Shown: positions 8,636 through 17,956, counted from the first letter of the stretch. The stretch is 64,000 nucleotides of DNA from Desulfacinum infernum DSM 9756 (GCF_900129305.1 NZ_FQVB01000022.1:1-64000); one strand, 5' to 3'. Program-made: numbers and translations. Notes: generated from the sequence alone by a model not told the origin.

Positions 8636-8663
8636 GTAGGGGCGGTTCGCGAACCGCCCCTAC
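8636..8663. repeat. 28-bp perfect palindrome GTAGGGGCGGTTCG/CGAACCGCCCCTAC
   Basis: Two 14-bp arms with no spacer. Same GTAGGGGCG core as the hairpins at 6437, 13685, 35876 and 63714. Confidence 0.7.
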
Positions 8664-8676
8664 ACCAAAAACGGGC

Positions 8677-8703
8677 CCCCGCTCCCCCCAAGAGGGAGCG
8701 GGG
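8677..8703 (-). terminator. Rho-independent terminator of the qmo operon
   Basis: Minus-strand stem CCCCGCTCCC/GGGAGCGGGG (10 bp, 7-nt loop) followed by GCCCGTTTTTGG; starts 17 nt after the stop of the HdrD-like gene. Confidence 0.65.
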
Positions 8704-8719
8704 TTATTGGAACAATCTC

Positions 8720-9886
8720 TTAGAGGGAAGCGGCCAGGATTTCGCTCAGTTCCACCACTTCCAGCTCTTCCTGCTTGTCCAGGCTGTTGCAGGCGTCGAT
8801 GAGCATGTTCATGCAGTAGGGGCAGGCCGTGGCCAGCACCTGGGCACCCTGCTCCAGAGCGTCGGTCACCCGGAGCTCCCCGAATCGCTCGCCCATGGGA
8901 ACTTCCGCCCAGATGCGCCCACCACCGCCGGCGCAGCACAGGCTTGCTTCCCGGTTGCGGCTCAGTTCCACCGTTCCGTCCTGGGCGGCCTTTTCCAGAA
9001 GGGCCCTGGGGGCGTCGTAGATCCCGCTGTGGCGGCCCAGATAGCACGGATCGTGGAAGGCCACCTTCTTGCCCTGGGCGGCGTTGAGGCTGAGCTTTCC
9101 TTCCTCCACCAGCCGGTTCAGAAGCTCGGTGTAGTGGATCACCTCCCACTCACCGCCCAGTTCCGGGTATTCGTTGGTGAAGGTCCACAGGCAGTGGGGC
9201 GAGGTGGTGATGATCTTTTTGACGCCCTTGTTGTTGAAAAGCTCGATGTTGGACTGGGCCAGCTTCTGGAAGAGCTCCTCGTCGCCCAGCTTGCGCATGC
9301 TTTCACCGCAGCAGCTTTCCTCCTGGCCGATGACGCCGAAGCTCACCCCGGCCGCCTGGAGCAGCTTCACGATGCTTCGGGCCGCCTTGGTGCTCCTGGG
9401 GTCGTAGCACGAATGGCAGCACACGAAGAGAAAGTATTCCGTGTCCGGACCGAAGGCGGGCACATCCAGGCCTTCCTGCCAGGCGGTGCGCTTTTCCCGG
9501 GGGCCGGACCAGGGATTTCCGTTGGCGTGGGCGCTTCCCAGAATGGGCCGCAGGTTCGCCGGGGCCATGCCCGCCCCCACGATGCTGGCGCGCATGCCGC
9601 GCACGTTGTCGATAATCTTCACGCCCCGAGGGCAGTTGGTCTGGCACATGCCGCAGGTGGAACAGGCGAAAAGAACCGTTTCGTCCTCGAAGCCTTCCAT
9701 GCCCATCTGGCCCAGGCGCTGCATGTGGCGGATGTTGAACTTCTCGCTGGTCTCCCCGGGAACCAGCCGCCACGGACACAGGTTGGTGCACAGGCCGCAC
9801 TGCATGCACCAGTTGACCGTCTCGGCACCCATGCTCACGATATAGTCGCGCATCTCGGCGGATACGTATTTCGGTTCCATGTTCAC
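8720..9886 (-). CDS. HdrD-like (HdrC-HdrB fusion) heterodisulfide-reductase-type subunit in the qmoC position
   Basis: 388 residues. Two ferredoxin clusters, CxxCxxCxxxCP at 27-38 and 75-86, precede two CCG (cysteine-rich) domains with ESCCGES and SLCCAGGGG motifs; this is the HdrC + HdrB order of HdrD. No transmembrane helix is visible, whereas QmoC of Desulfovibrio carries a C-terminal haem-b membrane domain after a similar Fe-S part. It is the last gene of the qmoAB operon (33 nt after qmoB), so I infer it replaces QmoC and moves electrons between QmoAB and a soluble donor or another membrane protein. In Gram-positive sulfate reducers qmoC is known to be replaced by hdrBC; a single fused chain here differs from that. 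Confidence 0.85.
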   Translation of the reverse strand: MNMEPKYVSAEMRDYIVSMGAETVNWCMQCGLCTNLCPWRLVPGETSEKFNIRHMQRLGQMGMEGFEDETVLFACSTCGMCQTNCPRGVKIIDNVRGMRASIVGAGMAPANLRPILGSAHANGNPWSGPREKRTAWQEGLDVPAFGPDTEYFLFVCCHSCYDPRSTKAARSIVKLLQAAGVSFGVIGQEESCCGESMRKLGDEELFQKLAQSNIELFNNKGVKKIITTSPHCLWTFTNEYPELGGEWEVIHYTELLNRLVEEGKLSLNAAQGKKVAFHDPCYLGRHSGIYDAPRALLEKAAQDGTVELSRNREASLCCAGGGGRIWAEVPMGERFGELRVTDALEQGAQVLATACPYCMNMLIDACNSLDKQEELEVVELSEILAASL

Positions 9887-9919
9887 TCTCCTTTTCCTGT
9901 CGCCGGCGTGACGGGCGGA

Positions 9920-12139
9920 CTAGAAATCCTTGTACGGGTTGGGGCCCAGGTCTTCCAGGTCGGACGCGAAGCCGTCCAGGATCTCCGGAAGCTTCCCATA
10001 GTCCGTGATGGAAAGCTGCTCGAAACGCACGCGATCCGATTCCAGCACCAGCCGGTCCAGGGTTTCCTTGATCTTGCTCATGCGGATGTTGGCCAGCTCG
10101 CTGCCCTTGATGAAGTGGCACTGGTAGTCGTCGCCGTGCTTGCAGCCCAGCAGCAGGATGCCGTCGATGCCCTTGGACAGGGCGTCGGCGATCCACACCA
10201 GATTCATGGACCCCAGGCAGCGCACGGGAATGACGCGCACCCACGGATTGTACTGGGCCCGGCGGATGCCCACCATGTCCAGGGCGGGATAGGCGTCGTT
10301 TTCGCACGCCAGCACCAGGATCCGGGGCTTTTCCTCGTCTTCCTCGGGGACCTCGATGTTCTTGATCATGTTGCCGATTATGCCCACCGAGTAGTTCTTG
10401 AAGGAGATGATCCGTTCCGGGCAAGCTCCCATGCACACGCCGCAGCGACGGCACCGGGTGGGGTTGGGGAGCGGGTTGGCTTTTTCATCCTCGTTGATGG
10501 CCCCGAAGGGACACTCCTCCGTGCAGCGCTTGCACTGGGTGCAGCGTTGCATGAAGAATTCCGGATAGCTGAGGTCTCCGGCCCGCGGATGCACCGCCTT
10601 GCCCTGAGCGGTCATCTCCACGCACTGGATCGCCTTGAGGGCCGCGCCGGCGGCATCGTCCATGGCGCGGCTGTAGTCCATGGGCGCGCGGACCGTTCCG
10701 GCGGGATAGATCCCCGTTCGGCGCGATTCATAGGGAAAGCAGATGAAGTGCGAATCGGGGAATCCGTACTTCAGGGCCGGGATTTCCGGGCCCTGGCGGT
10801 ATTCCAGGTTGAGCAGGTTGGAGGCGAGGATGGTGTCGGCCGGAACCTCCAGCTCCTCCTCCCCTTCCTTGGGTTGCTGGGCCTTGTAGGGCTTGCCCAA
10901 AGACGCCGTGGACACCATGCCCGTGGCCAGGACCACCAGGTCCACGCTCTCCGAAAGGATGGGCGAGCGGGTGAGCACGTCTTCCGCCGAGACGGCCAGG
11001 GCGCCGGCACCGTCGTCATCCACTCCGGTCACCGTGCCGCGCACGAAGAAGACCCCGTCCTTCTGGAGCTGCTTGTAGAGGAACTCGTAGTTCCCATGGG
11101 CCCGAAGGTCCTTATAAAAGATGTAGACGGGCGTTTCCGGGTTGGCGTCCTTGAAGTACTTGGCCTGCTTCAGGGATTCCACGCAGCAGGCGGCGGAGCA
11201 ATAGGGCAGGTGCTCGGGATCCCGGGATCCGGCGCACAAGATGAACGCCACGCCGTTCACCGGCTGGCCGTTGGAGGGCCGTTTCACCTCGCCCGCCTTG
11301 AACATGGCTTCCAGCTGATCGGCCGTGATGACATCCGGGTGTTTTCCGAAGCCCAGATGTTCCAGCTTGGAAGCGTCGTAGGGGACGGCGCCCGTGGCCA
11401 GCACGATGGCGCCCACACGTTCGGCCGCCTGGGAGCCGTTCTGCTGGATGGAGACGTCGAACATGCAGGGGGCGCCGCTGATCTTTTCGATCCGCGATCC
11501 GGTATAGACGGTGATCTTGTCGCTTCCGGTGACTTCCCCGATGAGTCCTTCCAGGTCGAAGACCTGAGGTTCTTCATAGGGGGGAGCCATGGGCGGGAGC
11601 TTCACCACGTTTCGGGCGTAGCCGCCCAGTTGGTCGGATTTTTCCACCAGGACCACTTCGTAGCCGGCTGCCGCCGCTTCCCTGGCGGCCGTGAGGCCCG
11701 TGAGGCCGCCGCCCACCACCAGGATGCGCTTGCTCAGGTTTTCGCCCTCAAAGGGCACGGGCGGCTCCATGTCCTTGGCCTTGGTGAGGCTCATGCGCAG
11801 GTAGTCCTCGGCCATCATCTGGGTGTCTTCGTCACCGGCCGGATGGGACCAGACCACCTGTTCGCGCAGGTTCACCCGTTCCACCGCCTTGTCTGCGCCG
11901 AAATCGAAGGCGTCCACCATGACGCGCGGTGAGCAGGCGGCGATGACCAGAGCGTTCACGCCTTCGTTTTCCACGTCCGCCCGAATGAGGGCCCGGCCCT
12001 CTTCGCTGCAAAGAAAAGCGTGCTCCCGGCACACCGGAACCTTGTATTCCCCCGTGGCCACCTTCGTAAGGGCCGCCACGTCCAGGGCATCGCCTATGCC
12101 ACAACCCGTGCAGATATATGCACCGATCTTCTTTTCCAT
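9920..12139 (-). CDS. qmoB: Quinone-interacting oxidoreductase subunit QmoB
   Basis: 739 residues, HdrA-like flavoprotein with MvhD-like C-terminus. VVGGGLTGLTAAREA near residue 138 is the FAD Rossmann fold; two 4Fe-4S clusters (CTQCKRCTEECP, CRRCGVCMGACP) lie near 530-580; the last ~150 residues match MvhD, with CENDAYPALD and GCKHGDDYQC typical of QmoB. The start MEKKIGAYIC (ATG 12139) has GAGGAGGT upstream; the longer frame to 12235 would run into qmoA. Starts 5 nt after the qmoA stop. Partner of QmoA; the complex is held to pass electrons to AprBA. Confidence 0.95.
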   Translation of the reverse strand: MEKKIGAYICTGCGIGDALDVAALTKVATGEYKVPVCREHAFLCSEEGRALIRADVENEGVNALVIAACSPRVMVDAFDFGADKAVERVNLREQVVWSHPAGDEDTQMMAEDYLRMSLTKAKDMEPPVPFEGENLSKRILVVGGGLTGLTAAREAAAAGYEVVLVEKSDQLGGYARNVVKLPPMAPPYEEPQVFDLEGLIGEVTGSDKITVYTGSRIEKISGAPCMFDVSIQQNGSQAAERVGAIVLATGAVPYDASKLEHLGFGKHPDVITADQLEAMFKAGEVKRPSNGQPVNGVAFILCAGSRDPEHLPYCSAACCVESLKQAKYFKDANPETPVYIFYKDLRAHGNYEFLYKQLQKDGVFFVRGTVTGVDDDGAGALAVSAEDVLTRSPILSESVDLVVLATGMVSTASLGKPYKAQQPKEGEEELEVPADTILASNLLNLEYRQGPEIPALKYGFPDSHFICFPYESRRTGIYPAGTVRAPMDYSRAMDDAAGAALKAIQCVEMTAQGKAVHPRAGDLSYPEFFMQRCTQCKRCTEECPFGAINEDEKANPLPNPTRCRRCGVCMGACPERIISFKNYSVGIIGNMIKNIEVPEEDEEKPRILVLACENDAYPALDMVGIRRAQYNPWVRVIPVRCLGSMNLVWIADALSKGIDGILLLGCKHGDDYQCHFIKGSELANIRMSKIKETLDRLVLESDRVRFEQLSITDYGKLPEILDGFASDLEDLGPNPYKDF

Positions 12140-12144
12140 GGAAC

Positions 12145-13410
12145 CTACCTCCTCACCGTCGCCTGAATCGCCTTGAGGGCTGCCGCCGTTGCATCCTGGA
12201 CACTGGTGGCCACGTCCACGGGCCGCCTGACGCATCCCGCCGGAATCACGGCCCCCGCCGAACCGTTCATGAGGAAGCCGTTGTCGTCGTAGGCGACATC
12301 GGCGGGCACCTTGTCCTCGGCCGTGGAAGGCACCATGCCGGTGGCCAGTACCACCAGGTCGAAGGCCTCTTTCAAGATGGCGCCCGTGGTCTGGTCTTCG
12401 GCCTGAACGGTCACCTGACCCGTTTGCGGATCTTCGGTGATTTCACCGGCCTTGGCCTTCACCAGCCGAACCCGCTCGTCGGCCTGCACCTTGGCGAAGA
12501 AATCTTCGTATTTACCCAGCGCGCGGATGTCGATGTAGAAGATGGTGGCCCGCGCGTCGGGATCCTGGTCCAGGAGGTAGGTGGCCTGCTTGAGGGAGGC
12601 CAGACAGCACACACCGGAACAATAGGGCAGGTGGTTTTCATCCCGGGAACCGGCGCACTGGATGAAAGCGACGTTCTTGACCGGCTGTCCGTCCGAAGGC
12701 CGCTGAATGACACCGGCCGTGGGACCGTTGACGGACGCCAGACGCTCGAAGATCACGTTGGTCACCACGTTCTGGTGCTTTCCGAAGCCGTAATAGCCGA
12801 TCTTTTCGGCGTCGTAGGGCTTCCAGCCGGTGGCCCAGACCACGGCGCCCACCTTCAAGTCGAAGGCCTTTTCGGCCATGTCCAGCTCCACGGCCCCGTA
12901 GGGGCAGGCGGCCTGGATCTTTTGGGCCTCCTCGGTGCCGATGACTTCCGGTGCGATCACGTAGCGCATGGGAAAGGCGAATTCATGGGGGAGGTAGGCG
13001 GCCTTGACGGTGCTCAAGCCGTAGTCGAAGGGGTTGGGGATTTCGGTCTCCGCCGCCTCGGCGCACAGACCGCACCCCGTGCACTTTTCGTTCACATACC
13101 GGGGCCGGATCTTGATGGTCACGTCCAGGTCCCCCGGTGTGCCCTTGATCCGGGTCACTTCCGCCATGGTGAAAAAGCGCACCAGGGGATTGTTCTTGAT
13201 GCGGCGGAAGTTGATCTCCAAACCGCAACTGGGCGGGCACAGCTTGGGAAAGTACTTGTTCATGCGCGCCACCCGGCCGCCCAGGTAGGGCTCCTTTTCC
13301 ACGATGTAGACCTGATAGCCGGCCTCGGCGGCCTCGAGAGCCGCACTCAGGCCGCTCATGCCGCCTCCCACTACCAACAGACTGCGATTTGCGTTGACCA
13401 CATCCGACAT
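12145..13410 (-). CDS. qmoA: Quinone-interacting oxidoreductase subunit QmoA
   Basis: 421 residues, HdrA-like flavoprotein. LLVVGGGMSGLSAALEA at 11-27 is the FAD dinucleotide-binding motif, followed by the Cys-containing CPPSCGLEINFRRI segment near residue 65 and CTGCGLCAEAAE near 110. ATG 13410 has GGAGGAG upstream; an upstream in-frame start at 13533 is unsupported. First gene of qmoA-qmoB-hdrD-like, transcribed away from aprA after a 684-bp gap that contains a terminator and repeats, so it probably has its own promoter (candidate 13545-13573). Cytoplasmic, acts with QmoB in APS reduction. Confidence 0.95.
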   Translation of the reverse strand: MSDVVNANRSLLVVGGGMSGLSAALEAAEAGYQVYIVEKEPYLGGRVARMNKYFPKLCPPSCGLEINFRRIKNNPLVRFFTMAEVTRIKGTPGDLDVTIKIRPRYVNEKCTGCGLCAEAAETEIPNPFDYGLSTVKAAYLPHEFAFPMRYVIAPEVIGTEEAQKIQAACPYGAVELDMAEKAFDLKVGAVVWATGWKPYDAEKIGYYGFGKHQNVVTNVIFERLASVNGPTAGVIQRPSDGQPVKNVAFIQCAGSRDENHLPYCSGVCCLASLKQATYLLDQDPDARATIFYIDIRALGKYEDFFAKVQADERVRLVKAKAGEITEDPQTGQVTVQAEDQTTGAILKEAFDLVVLATGMVPSTAEDKVPADVAYDDNGFLMNGSAGAVIPAGCVRRPVDVATSVQDATAAALKAIQATVRR

Positions 13411-13544
13411 GGATTCTCCTCCGTCAACTGGGAATGTGTGCCTCTCCCTCTGCCTATGGTCTCCCCCTCCTTGGACATCGCACCGAGCCCCGCTCTTAAG
13501 GAAAACCGGCGGGGTGTTTGTGCTTCTCTTCACCTAAACGCCTC

Positions 13545-13573
13545 CGCATAGCACAACTGGCCAAGAGGTGCAA
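13545..13573 (-). promoter_or_regulatory. Candidate sigma-70 promoter of qmoA
   Basis: TTGCAC (13573-13568), 17-bp spacer, TATGCG (13550-13545) on the minus strand; leader would be about 130 nt. Only moderate match, but the apr terminator makes a separate promoter necessary. Confidence 0.4.
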
Positions 13574-13636
13574 GGCGCGGGACGGCAATTTGTGGGGCGT
13601 GTCAAGTGCCGAAATTCCTTCGCCGCCGGTGGATTT

Positions 13637-13711
13637 GCGGGCGTGGATAAACCACGCCCCTACTCAGCAGGCCCATCTGCTTCAGTAGGGGCGGGCTTTA
13701 CGCCCGCCCGC
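13637..13711. repeat. 75-bp BIME-like pair of inverted GC hairpins (copy 1)
   Basis: Two head-to-head units of the form GCGGGC(N)TAAA(N)GCCCCTAC. Hairpin 1: stem GGGCGTGG/CCACGCCC, loop ATAAA (13639-13659). Hairpin 2: stem GGGCGGGC/GCCCGCCC, loop TTTAC (13689-13709). The units are 21 nt apart, and the total length equals that of the copy at 35828-35902. Confidence 0.75.
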
Positions 13712-13779
13712 CGGCACTGCACCCAAGGAGCCTGCCCTACGATGGCTCTCCGAAAGAAGAGCCCGGACTATGGCCGCTC

Positions 13780-13965
13780 TTTTCGTAGCCGCGTGGCTTT
13801 AGCCCCGCGGGAAGGGCCCTCGCAAGGTCAGGAAGGAACAGGAAATACGCACTGGCCCATCCCACGTTCGGGGGTTCTTGGGCAGCCCTAAAGGGCTGCG
13901 CTACGAGAAAAGTGAACATCCGCGACGTTTTCCGACAGCCTCCTCGGAAGCTGTCTGAGAACTCC
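13780..13965 (-). repeat. Composite ~190-bp intergenic repeat, copy 1
   Basis: Read on the minus strand it matches 22417-22612 (plus) over its length at roughly 80% by eye: CTGTC..GAGAAAGTCGCGGAT-like start, a GCAGCCCTTTAGGGCTGC hairpin, CCCCCGAACGT, ATGGGCCA, TTTCCTGT, and a final CCGCGGGGCTNAAGCC...CGGCTACGAA hairpin. Located in the gap between aprA and qmoA. No open frame with coding character. Confidence 0.7.
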
Positions 13966-14045
13966 CCCACCCAGTACCCCGGCACAAGCGGGAGTGCATA
14001 AGTGGCCGGAAGGACAAGATCCCCGGCTTCTGTGCCAATAAAAAA

Positions 14046-14072
14046 CCCCCTGAAGCCGGGGGCTCCAGGGGG
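14046..14072 (-). terminator. Rho-independent terminator after aprA
   Basis: Minus-strand stem CCCCCTG/CAGGGGG with GC-rich loop followed by GGTTTTTTATT, 23 nt past the aprA stop. It separates sat-aprBA from qmo transcription. Confidence 0.7.
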
Positions 14073-14094
14073 CTCATGCCGTCAGTCTAGCGAC

Positions 14095-16008
14095 TTAGAC
14101 ATCCAGGTGCACGACGGGGACCTTCTTCATGGTCCATTCGCCGGTCGCCGGATCCCAGACGGAATTGACGAAGACCTTCCAGTTGGCCTCGTCCATGTCG
14201 GGGAAGTCGGCGCGGTAGTAGTAGCCCGGCCAACGGCTTTCCTCGCGGAACAGGACGTGGCGCAGGTGGCTTTCGGCGATCCACATGCGCTGCACGTTTT
14301 CCCAGCACCGCATCAGTTCATGCAGATCCTCGGCCGCCAGCTTCTCGGAGTCTTCCCTCAGCATGGTGAGCAGCTCAAGGCCGCGCTCCAGCAGGTGCTT
14401 GTTGGTGGTGAACTGAGCGGACACACCGGCCACGTACTCGTCCATGATCTTCTGGAGGCGGAACATGAACATCTTGGGCTTGATGTAGTTGTGGTTGATG
14501 TCCGGATCGCTGGAGATCGGGCTGAACTCCTCGAACCGGGCCAGCGGGGCCAGGATCTTGTCGCGCAGGGCGGCGATCTGGGCCTCATCCACCTGGGGCG
14601 CTTCGTTGTGGTCCAGGATGTAGGCGATGGCGCCCTTGGCGGCGATACGGCCTTCCGCGTGGGAGCCGGAGGAGAACTTGTGGGAGCTGGCGCCCGCGCC
14701 GTCACCGGCGGTGAACAGGCCCGGAACCGTGGTCATGTGGTTGTAGACGCCGATGGCTTCCCACTGCTTCTTGTACTCGGCCGGCATCAGGTCTTCGGGA
14801 CCGCAGACCCAGGCACCGGAGGCGCCGGAGTGGGAACCGATGAAGTACGGTTCGGCCGCGGCGATTTCCGAAGGCTTCTCTTCGGGCTGGATGTTCATAC
14901 CGGCCCACAGCAGAGCCTGGCTGATGGTCATGTCGAGGAAGTCTTCCCAGGCTTCGCTTTCCAGTTCCTTCATCTTCTTCTTGAAGGCCTTGGGGTCATC
15001 CTTGTAGGCGGCGGCCAGGTTGGCGATGGCCTCTTCCGTCCTCATGTAGATGGGGCCCTTGCCTTCCATCACGTCTTCCATACCCAGCCAGTTACGCAGG
15101 TTGGCCGGGATGGGCTTGCCGGTGCCGTAGGGAGCCCACTTCTTGAGCTCGTCGGCGCGTTCCACCATGTATTCACCGCCCAGGGCGTTGGTGGCGCGGG
15201 ACTTGAACAGGAGGAACCAGGCGCCCACCGGGCCGTAGCCGTCCTTGAAGCGCACGGGGATGAAGCGCACTTCCTGGCAGGTCATTTCCGCACCGGCGCG
15301 GATGGTGAAGTAGGCCGTGGAGCCGGAGTTCCAAGGCGGATACCAGGCGCGACCCAGACCTTCACCCACGGAACGCGGACGGAAGACGTGCACGGCGCCG
15401 CCCATGCAGGCCATGACGGCCTTGGCCGTGAAGACGTAGAACTTGTTCTCGCGGACACTGAAGCCCACGGCGCCCACGCACTTGCCGTCCTTCAGGAGCG
15501 GCTCGACGATGAAGACGCGCTCGAAAATCTGAGCCTGGTCGCCCATGGTGGCCAGAGCGTTCTTGGCGGCTTCGGCCACGATGACCTTGTAGGACTCACC
15601 GTTGATCATGATCTGCCAACGGCCTTCATGGACGTACTCGCCGTTTTCGTCCTTCCAAATGGGCAGGCCCCACTTCTCGAAGAGATGCACGGAGCTGTCC
15701 ACGTGGCGGGCGATGTCATAGACCAAGTCTTCACGGGAGATGCCCATGAGGTCCTGGCGGACGTACTTGACGTAATCTTCAACCGTGTTCTGGCCCTTGC
15801 CGTAACCGATGTACTGGTTGATGGCGGAAAGACCCATGGCCACGGCGCCGGAACGGTCCATGGCGGCCTTGTCCACCACGGTGACCTTCAGGCCGTGCTT
15901 CTTGGCCCAGTAGGACGCCTCAAAAGCGGCGCCGCAAGCGGACATGCCGCCGCCCAGGATGAGCAGATCGGTATCGACGCGTACAGTTTCGAAATCGGAA
16001 GGCTTCAT
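14095..16008 (-). CDS. aprA: Adenylylsulfate (APS) reductase alpha subunit
   Basis: 637 residues, FAD flavoprotein of the succinate dehydrogenase/fumarate reductase fold. LLILGGGMSACGAAFEA at 15-31 binds FAD; GACMGG-like, NPWNSGSTAYF and GDGAGASSHKFSSGSHAEGR segments are diagnostic for dissimilatory AprA. Converts APS to sulfite and AMP with AprB. TAAGGAGGTGAACAG precedes ATG 16008. It starts 19 nt after the aprB stop and is followed by a terminator. Length is usual for deltaproteobacterial AprA (about 640-660). Confidence 0.98.
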   Translation of the reverse strand: MKPSDFETVRVDTDLLILGGGMSACGAAFEASYWAKKHGLKVTVVDKAAMDRSGAVAMGLSAINQYIGYGKGQNTVEDYVKYVRQDLMGISREDLVYDIARHVDSSVHLFEKWGLPIWKDENGEYVHEGRWQIMINGESYKVIVAEAAKNALATMGDQAQIFERVFIVEPLLKDGKCVGAVGFSVRENKFYVFTAKAVMACMGGAVHVFRPRSVGEGLGRAWYPPWNSGSTAYFTIRAGAEMTCQEVRFIPVRFKDGYGPVGAWFLLFKSRATNALGGEYMVERADELKKWAPYGTGKPIPANLRNWLGMEDVMEGKGPIYMRTEEAIANLAAAYKDDPKAFKKKMKELESEAWEDFLDMTISQALLWAGMNIQPEEKPSEIAAAEPYFIGSHSGASGAWVCGPEDLMPAEYKKQWEAIGVYNHMTTVPGLFTAGDGAGASSHKFSSGSHAEGRIAAKGAIAYILDHNEAPQVDEAQIAALRDKILAPLARFEEFSPISSDPDINHNYIKPKMFMFRLQKIMDEYVAGVSAQFTTNKHLLERGLELLTMLREDSEKLAAEDLHELMRCWENVQRMWIAESHLRHVLFREESRWPGYYYRADFPDMDEANWKVFVNSVWDPATGEWTMKKVPVVHLDV

Positions 16009-16027
16009 CTGTTCACCTCCTTAGGGG

Positions 16028-16474
16028 TTACTTCTTAAGGGTGGGGAGTTCCGCGGCCAGCGTGGATGCCGGTTCCGTGCAGAGAAGCGGGCTCTTGATG
16101 TCTTCCGTGCCGGTGTCCCAGCCATCGGGCCACGGCTTCGCCTGGCCTTCCGGGGTGGTCCGGATGGGGAACTTGAAGCGCTTGACCTGTCCGTTGCGGA
16201 ACTTGACCGTCCACATGATGTCCTCGGAACCGCGCAGAGGCACCACCGAAGCGCCCATGGGCACGAAGTCGGCGTAGCCGCGGACATCCACCGCCTGCTG
16301 CGGGCAGATCTTCACGCAGTTGTAGCACTCCCAGCACATTTCCGGAGCGCGGTTGAAGGCCTTCATCTTTTCCTTGTCCAGGACCATCAGGTCGTTGGGG
16401 CAGATGTACATGCACGCCGTCTTATCCTGCCCCTTGCAGCCGTCGCACTTTTCCAGGATGACGTAACTAGGCAT
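16028..16474 (-). CDS. aprB: Adenylylsulfate (APS) reductase beta subunit
   Basis: 148 residues. Two 4Fe-4S sites: CDGCKGQDKTACMYICP at 10-26 and CWECYNCVKICPQQAVD near 47-63, followed by the AprB-specific tail that wraps AprA (WTVKFRNGQVKRFKFPIR). Relays electrons to the AprA flavin. Strong AGGAGGTGAAG ribosome site before ATG 16474. Order sat-aprB-aprA on one strand is the usual one in Deltaproteobacteria. Confidence 0.98.
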   Translation of the reverse strand: MPSYVILEKCDGCKGQDKTACMYICPNDLMVLDKEKMKAFNRAPEMCWECYNCVKICPQQAVDVRGYADFVPMGASVVPLRGSEDIMWTVKFRNGQVKRFKFPIRTTPEGQAKPWPDGWDTGTEDIKSPLLCTEPASTLAAELPTLKK

Positions 16475-16591
16475 TTCTTCACCTCCTAAAGGTTAACACG
16501 ACAACCCTCTGACGATTGCGGGCTCCTTCGGCCCGCACCAAGAAACAGCCCTTGCACCTCCTTTCTCGGATGCAATCCCTGCCATTTCTTC

Positions 16592-16623
16592 TTGTGGGAG
16601 CGGCCCCTTGGCCCCTCCCACAA
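16592..16623 (-). other. Hairpin in the sat-aprB gap
   Basis: TTGTGGGAG/CTCCCACAA 9-bp stem with a GC-rich loop (CGGCCCCTTGGCC can pair internally). No T-run follows, so not a classical terminator; may set the sat:apr transcript ratio (inference). A second 7-bp hairpin, TGCGGGC/GCCCGCA, lies near 16517-16540. Confidence 0.4.
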
Positions 16624-16637
16624 ACCCTCGGCAAACC

Positions 16638-17873
16638 CTATTTCTTGGCGGCGGCGTCGCCGGTGGCGGCACCGTGCAGCTTGATCTCCACCTTCTCTTC
16701 CAGCCCGGCGTAGTATTCCTGGAGGATCTTGACCACCTCGGGACGGGAGAAGTGCGGATCCAGCTCGCCGCCTTCGCTCAAGGTCTTTCGGACCATGGTT
16801 CCGGAAAGGATGAGCCGGTCTTCTTTGCCGTGCGGGCAGGTGCGCATGGAGGCCATGCCGTCGCACTTGAAGCACCAGAAGGTCCAGTCGATCTTGAGCG
16901 GCTTGGTGACCAGGGCGTCTTCAGGGATCTCGTCGAAGATCTTCTGGGCGTCGAACGGGCCGTAGTAGTCGCCCACACCGGCGTGGTCGCGGCCCACGAT
17001 GAGGTGGCTGCAGCCGTAGTTTTGACGGAAAACGGCATGGAGAAGCGCTTCGCGGGGACCGGCATAGCGCATTTCCGCAGGATAACCGCCCACCACCACG
17101 GTGTCCTTCACGAAGTAGTTGTCCACCAGGGCGCCGATGGCCTTCTTGCGCACATCCGCCGGAATGTCGCCGGGTTTCAGTTTGCCCAGCAGCTGGTGGA
17201 TGTAGACGCCGTCCATCACCTCCACGGCAATCTTGCAGAGATATTCGTGGCTGCGGTGCATGGGGTTGCGGGTCTGGAAGGCCGCCACCCGGGACCAACC
17301 CTTGGCGTCGAAAATGGCGCGGGCTTCCGCCGGCTTCTGGTAGGTGCCGGCGAAGACTTCGGGATAGAAGGATTCGCTGATGACCTTCACCGGACCGGCC
17401 AGGTTGATCTCCTTCTGGGCCATGACCTTGGCCACCCCGGGATGGCCTTCGGCGTCCGTGGTCCAGAAGACCGACTTGCACTCGTGTTCCTTGTCGATGG
17501 TGTACTTTTCCGTGACCTTCATGGTGCCGAGGATCTGATCGTTTTCCTCGTCCCAAAGGGCCACTTCTTCGTTGGGACCGATGCTGTCGGCCAGGGCCTT
17601 ATCGGCGGAAAGGGTGATGGGAATGGGCCAGAAGGTGCCGTCGGCCATCTTGTACTCATCACAGACGCCCTTCCAGTCGTCGTAGCCCATGAAGCCTTCC
17701 AGGGGCGTAAAGGCGCCGATGCCCAGCATCACCAGGTCCGAGGCCTCGCGGCTGGTCATGGGAACCTTTTTCAAGGTCTTGGCCTTTTCGATTTCGGCCT
17801 TGAGCTCGTCGCCTTCCAGCAGGAGCGGTTTGAGCTTTCTTTCTTTTCCATGGGGAGGAACCAGTTTGGACAT
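16638..17873 (-). CDS. sat: Sulfate adenylyltransferase (dissimilatory ATP sulfurylase)
   Basis: 411 residues. Makes APS and PPi from ATP and sulfate. [13 protein letters not shown] carries the QxRNxxHxxHE nucleotide-binding signature, [12 protein letters not shown] is the second active-site motif, and [15 protein letters not shown] is the Cys/His zinc-site region of the homo-oligomeric dissimilatory type. ATG 17873 is chosen over 17942 because GAGGAG lies upstream of it and the promoter at 17957-17984 puts the transcript start near 17949. No APS kinase domain is present, in line with a dissimilatory role. Confidence 0.97.
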   Translation of the reverse strand: MSKLVPPHGKERKLKPLLLEGDELKAEIEKAKTLKKVPMTSREASDLVMLGIGAFTPLEGFMGYDDWKGVCDEYKMADGTFWPIPITLSADKALADSIGPNEEVALWDEENDQILGTMKVTEKYTIDKEHECKSVFWTTDAEGHPGVAKVMAQKEINLAGPVKVISESFYPEVFAGTYQKPAEARAIFDAKGWSRVAAFQTRNPMHRSHEYLCKIAVEVMDGVYIHQLLGKLKPGDIPADVRKKAIGALVDNYFVKDTVVVGGYPAEMRYAGPREALLHAVFRQNYGCSHLIVGRDHAGVGDYYGPFDAQKIFDEIPEDALVTKPLKIDWTFWCFKCDGMASMRTCPHGKEDRLILSGTMVRKTLSEGGELDPHFSRPEVVKILQEYYAGLEEKVEIKLHGAATGDAAAKK

Positions 17874-17956
17874 GACCTTTTCTCCTCTTTCATTGTTGGG
17901 TATTTGAACCATCCGCAAGAGGCGGCACTCCAGCTTGTGCAATCTGTAGCAAGGTG

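Noticed and set aside
8486-11932. 1148-codon plus-strand open frame
   Set aside because: Shadow of the HdrD-like gene and qmoB; low-complexity His/Gly/Ala composition and no motif.
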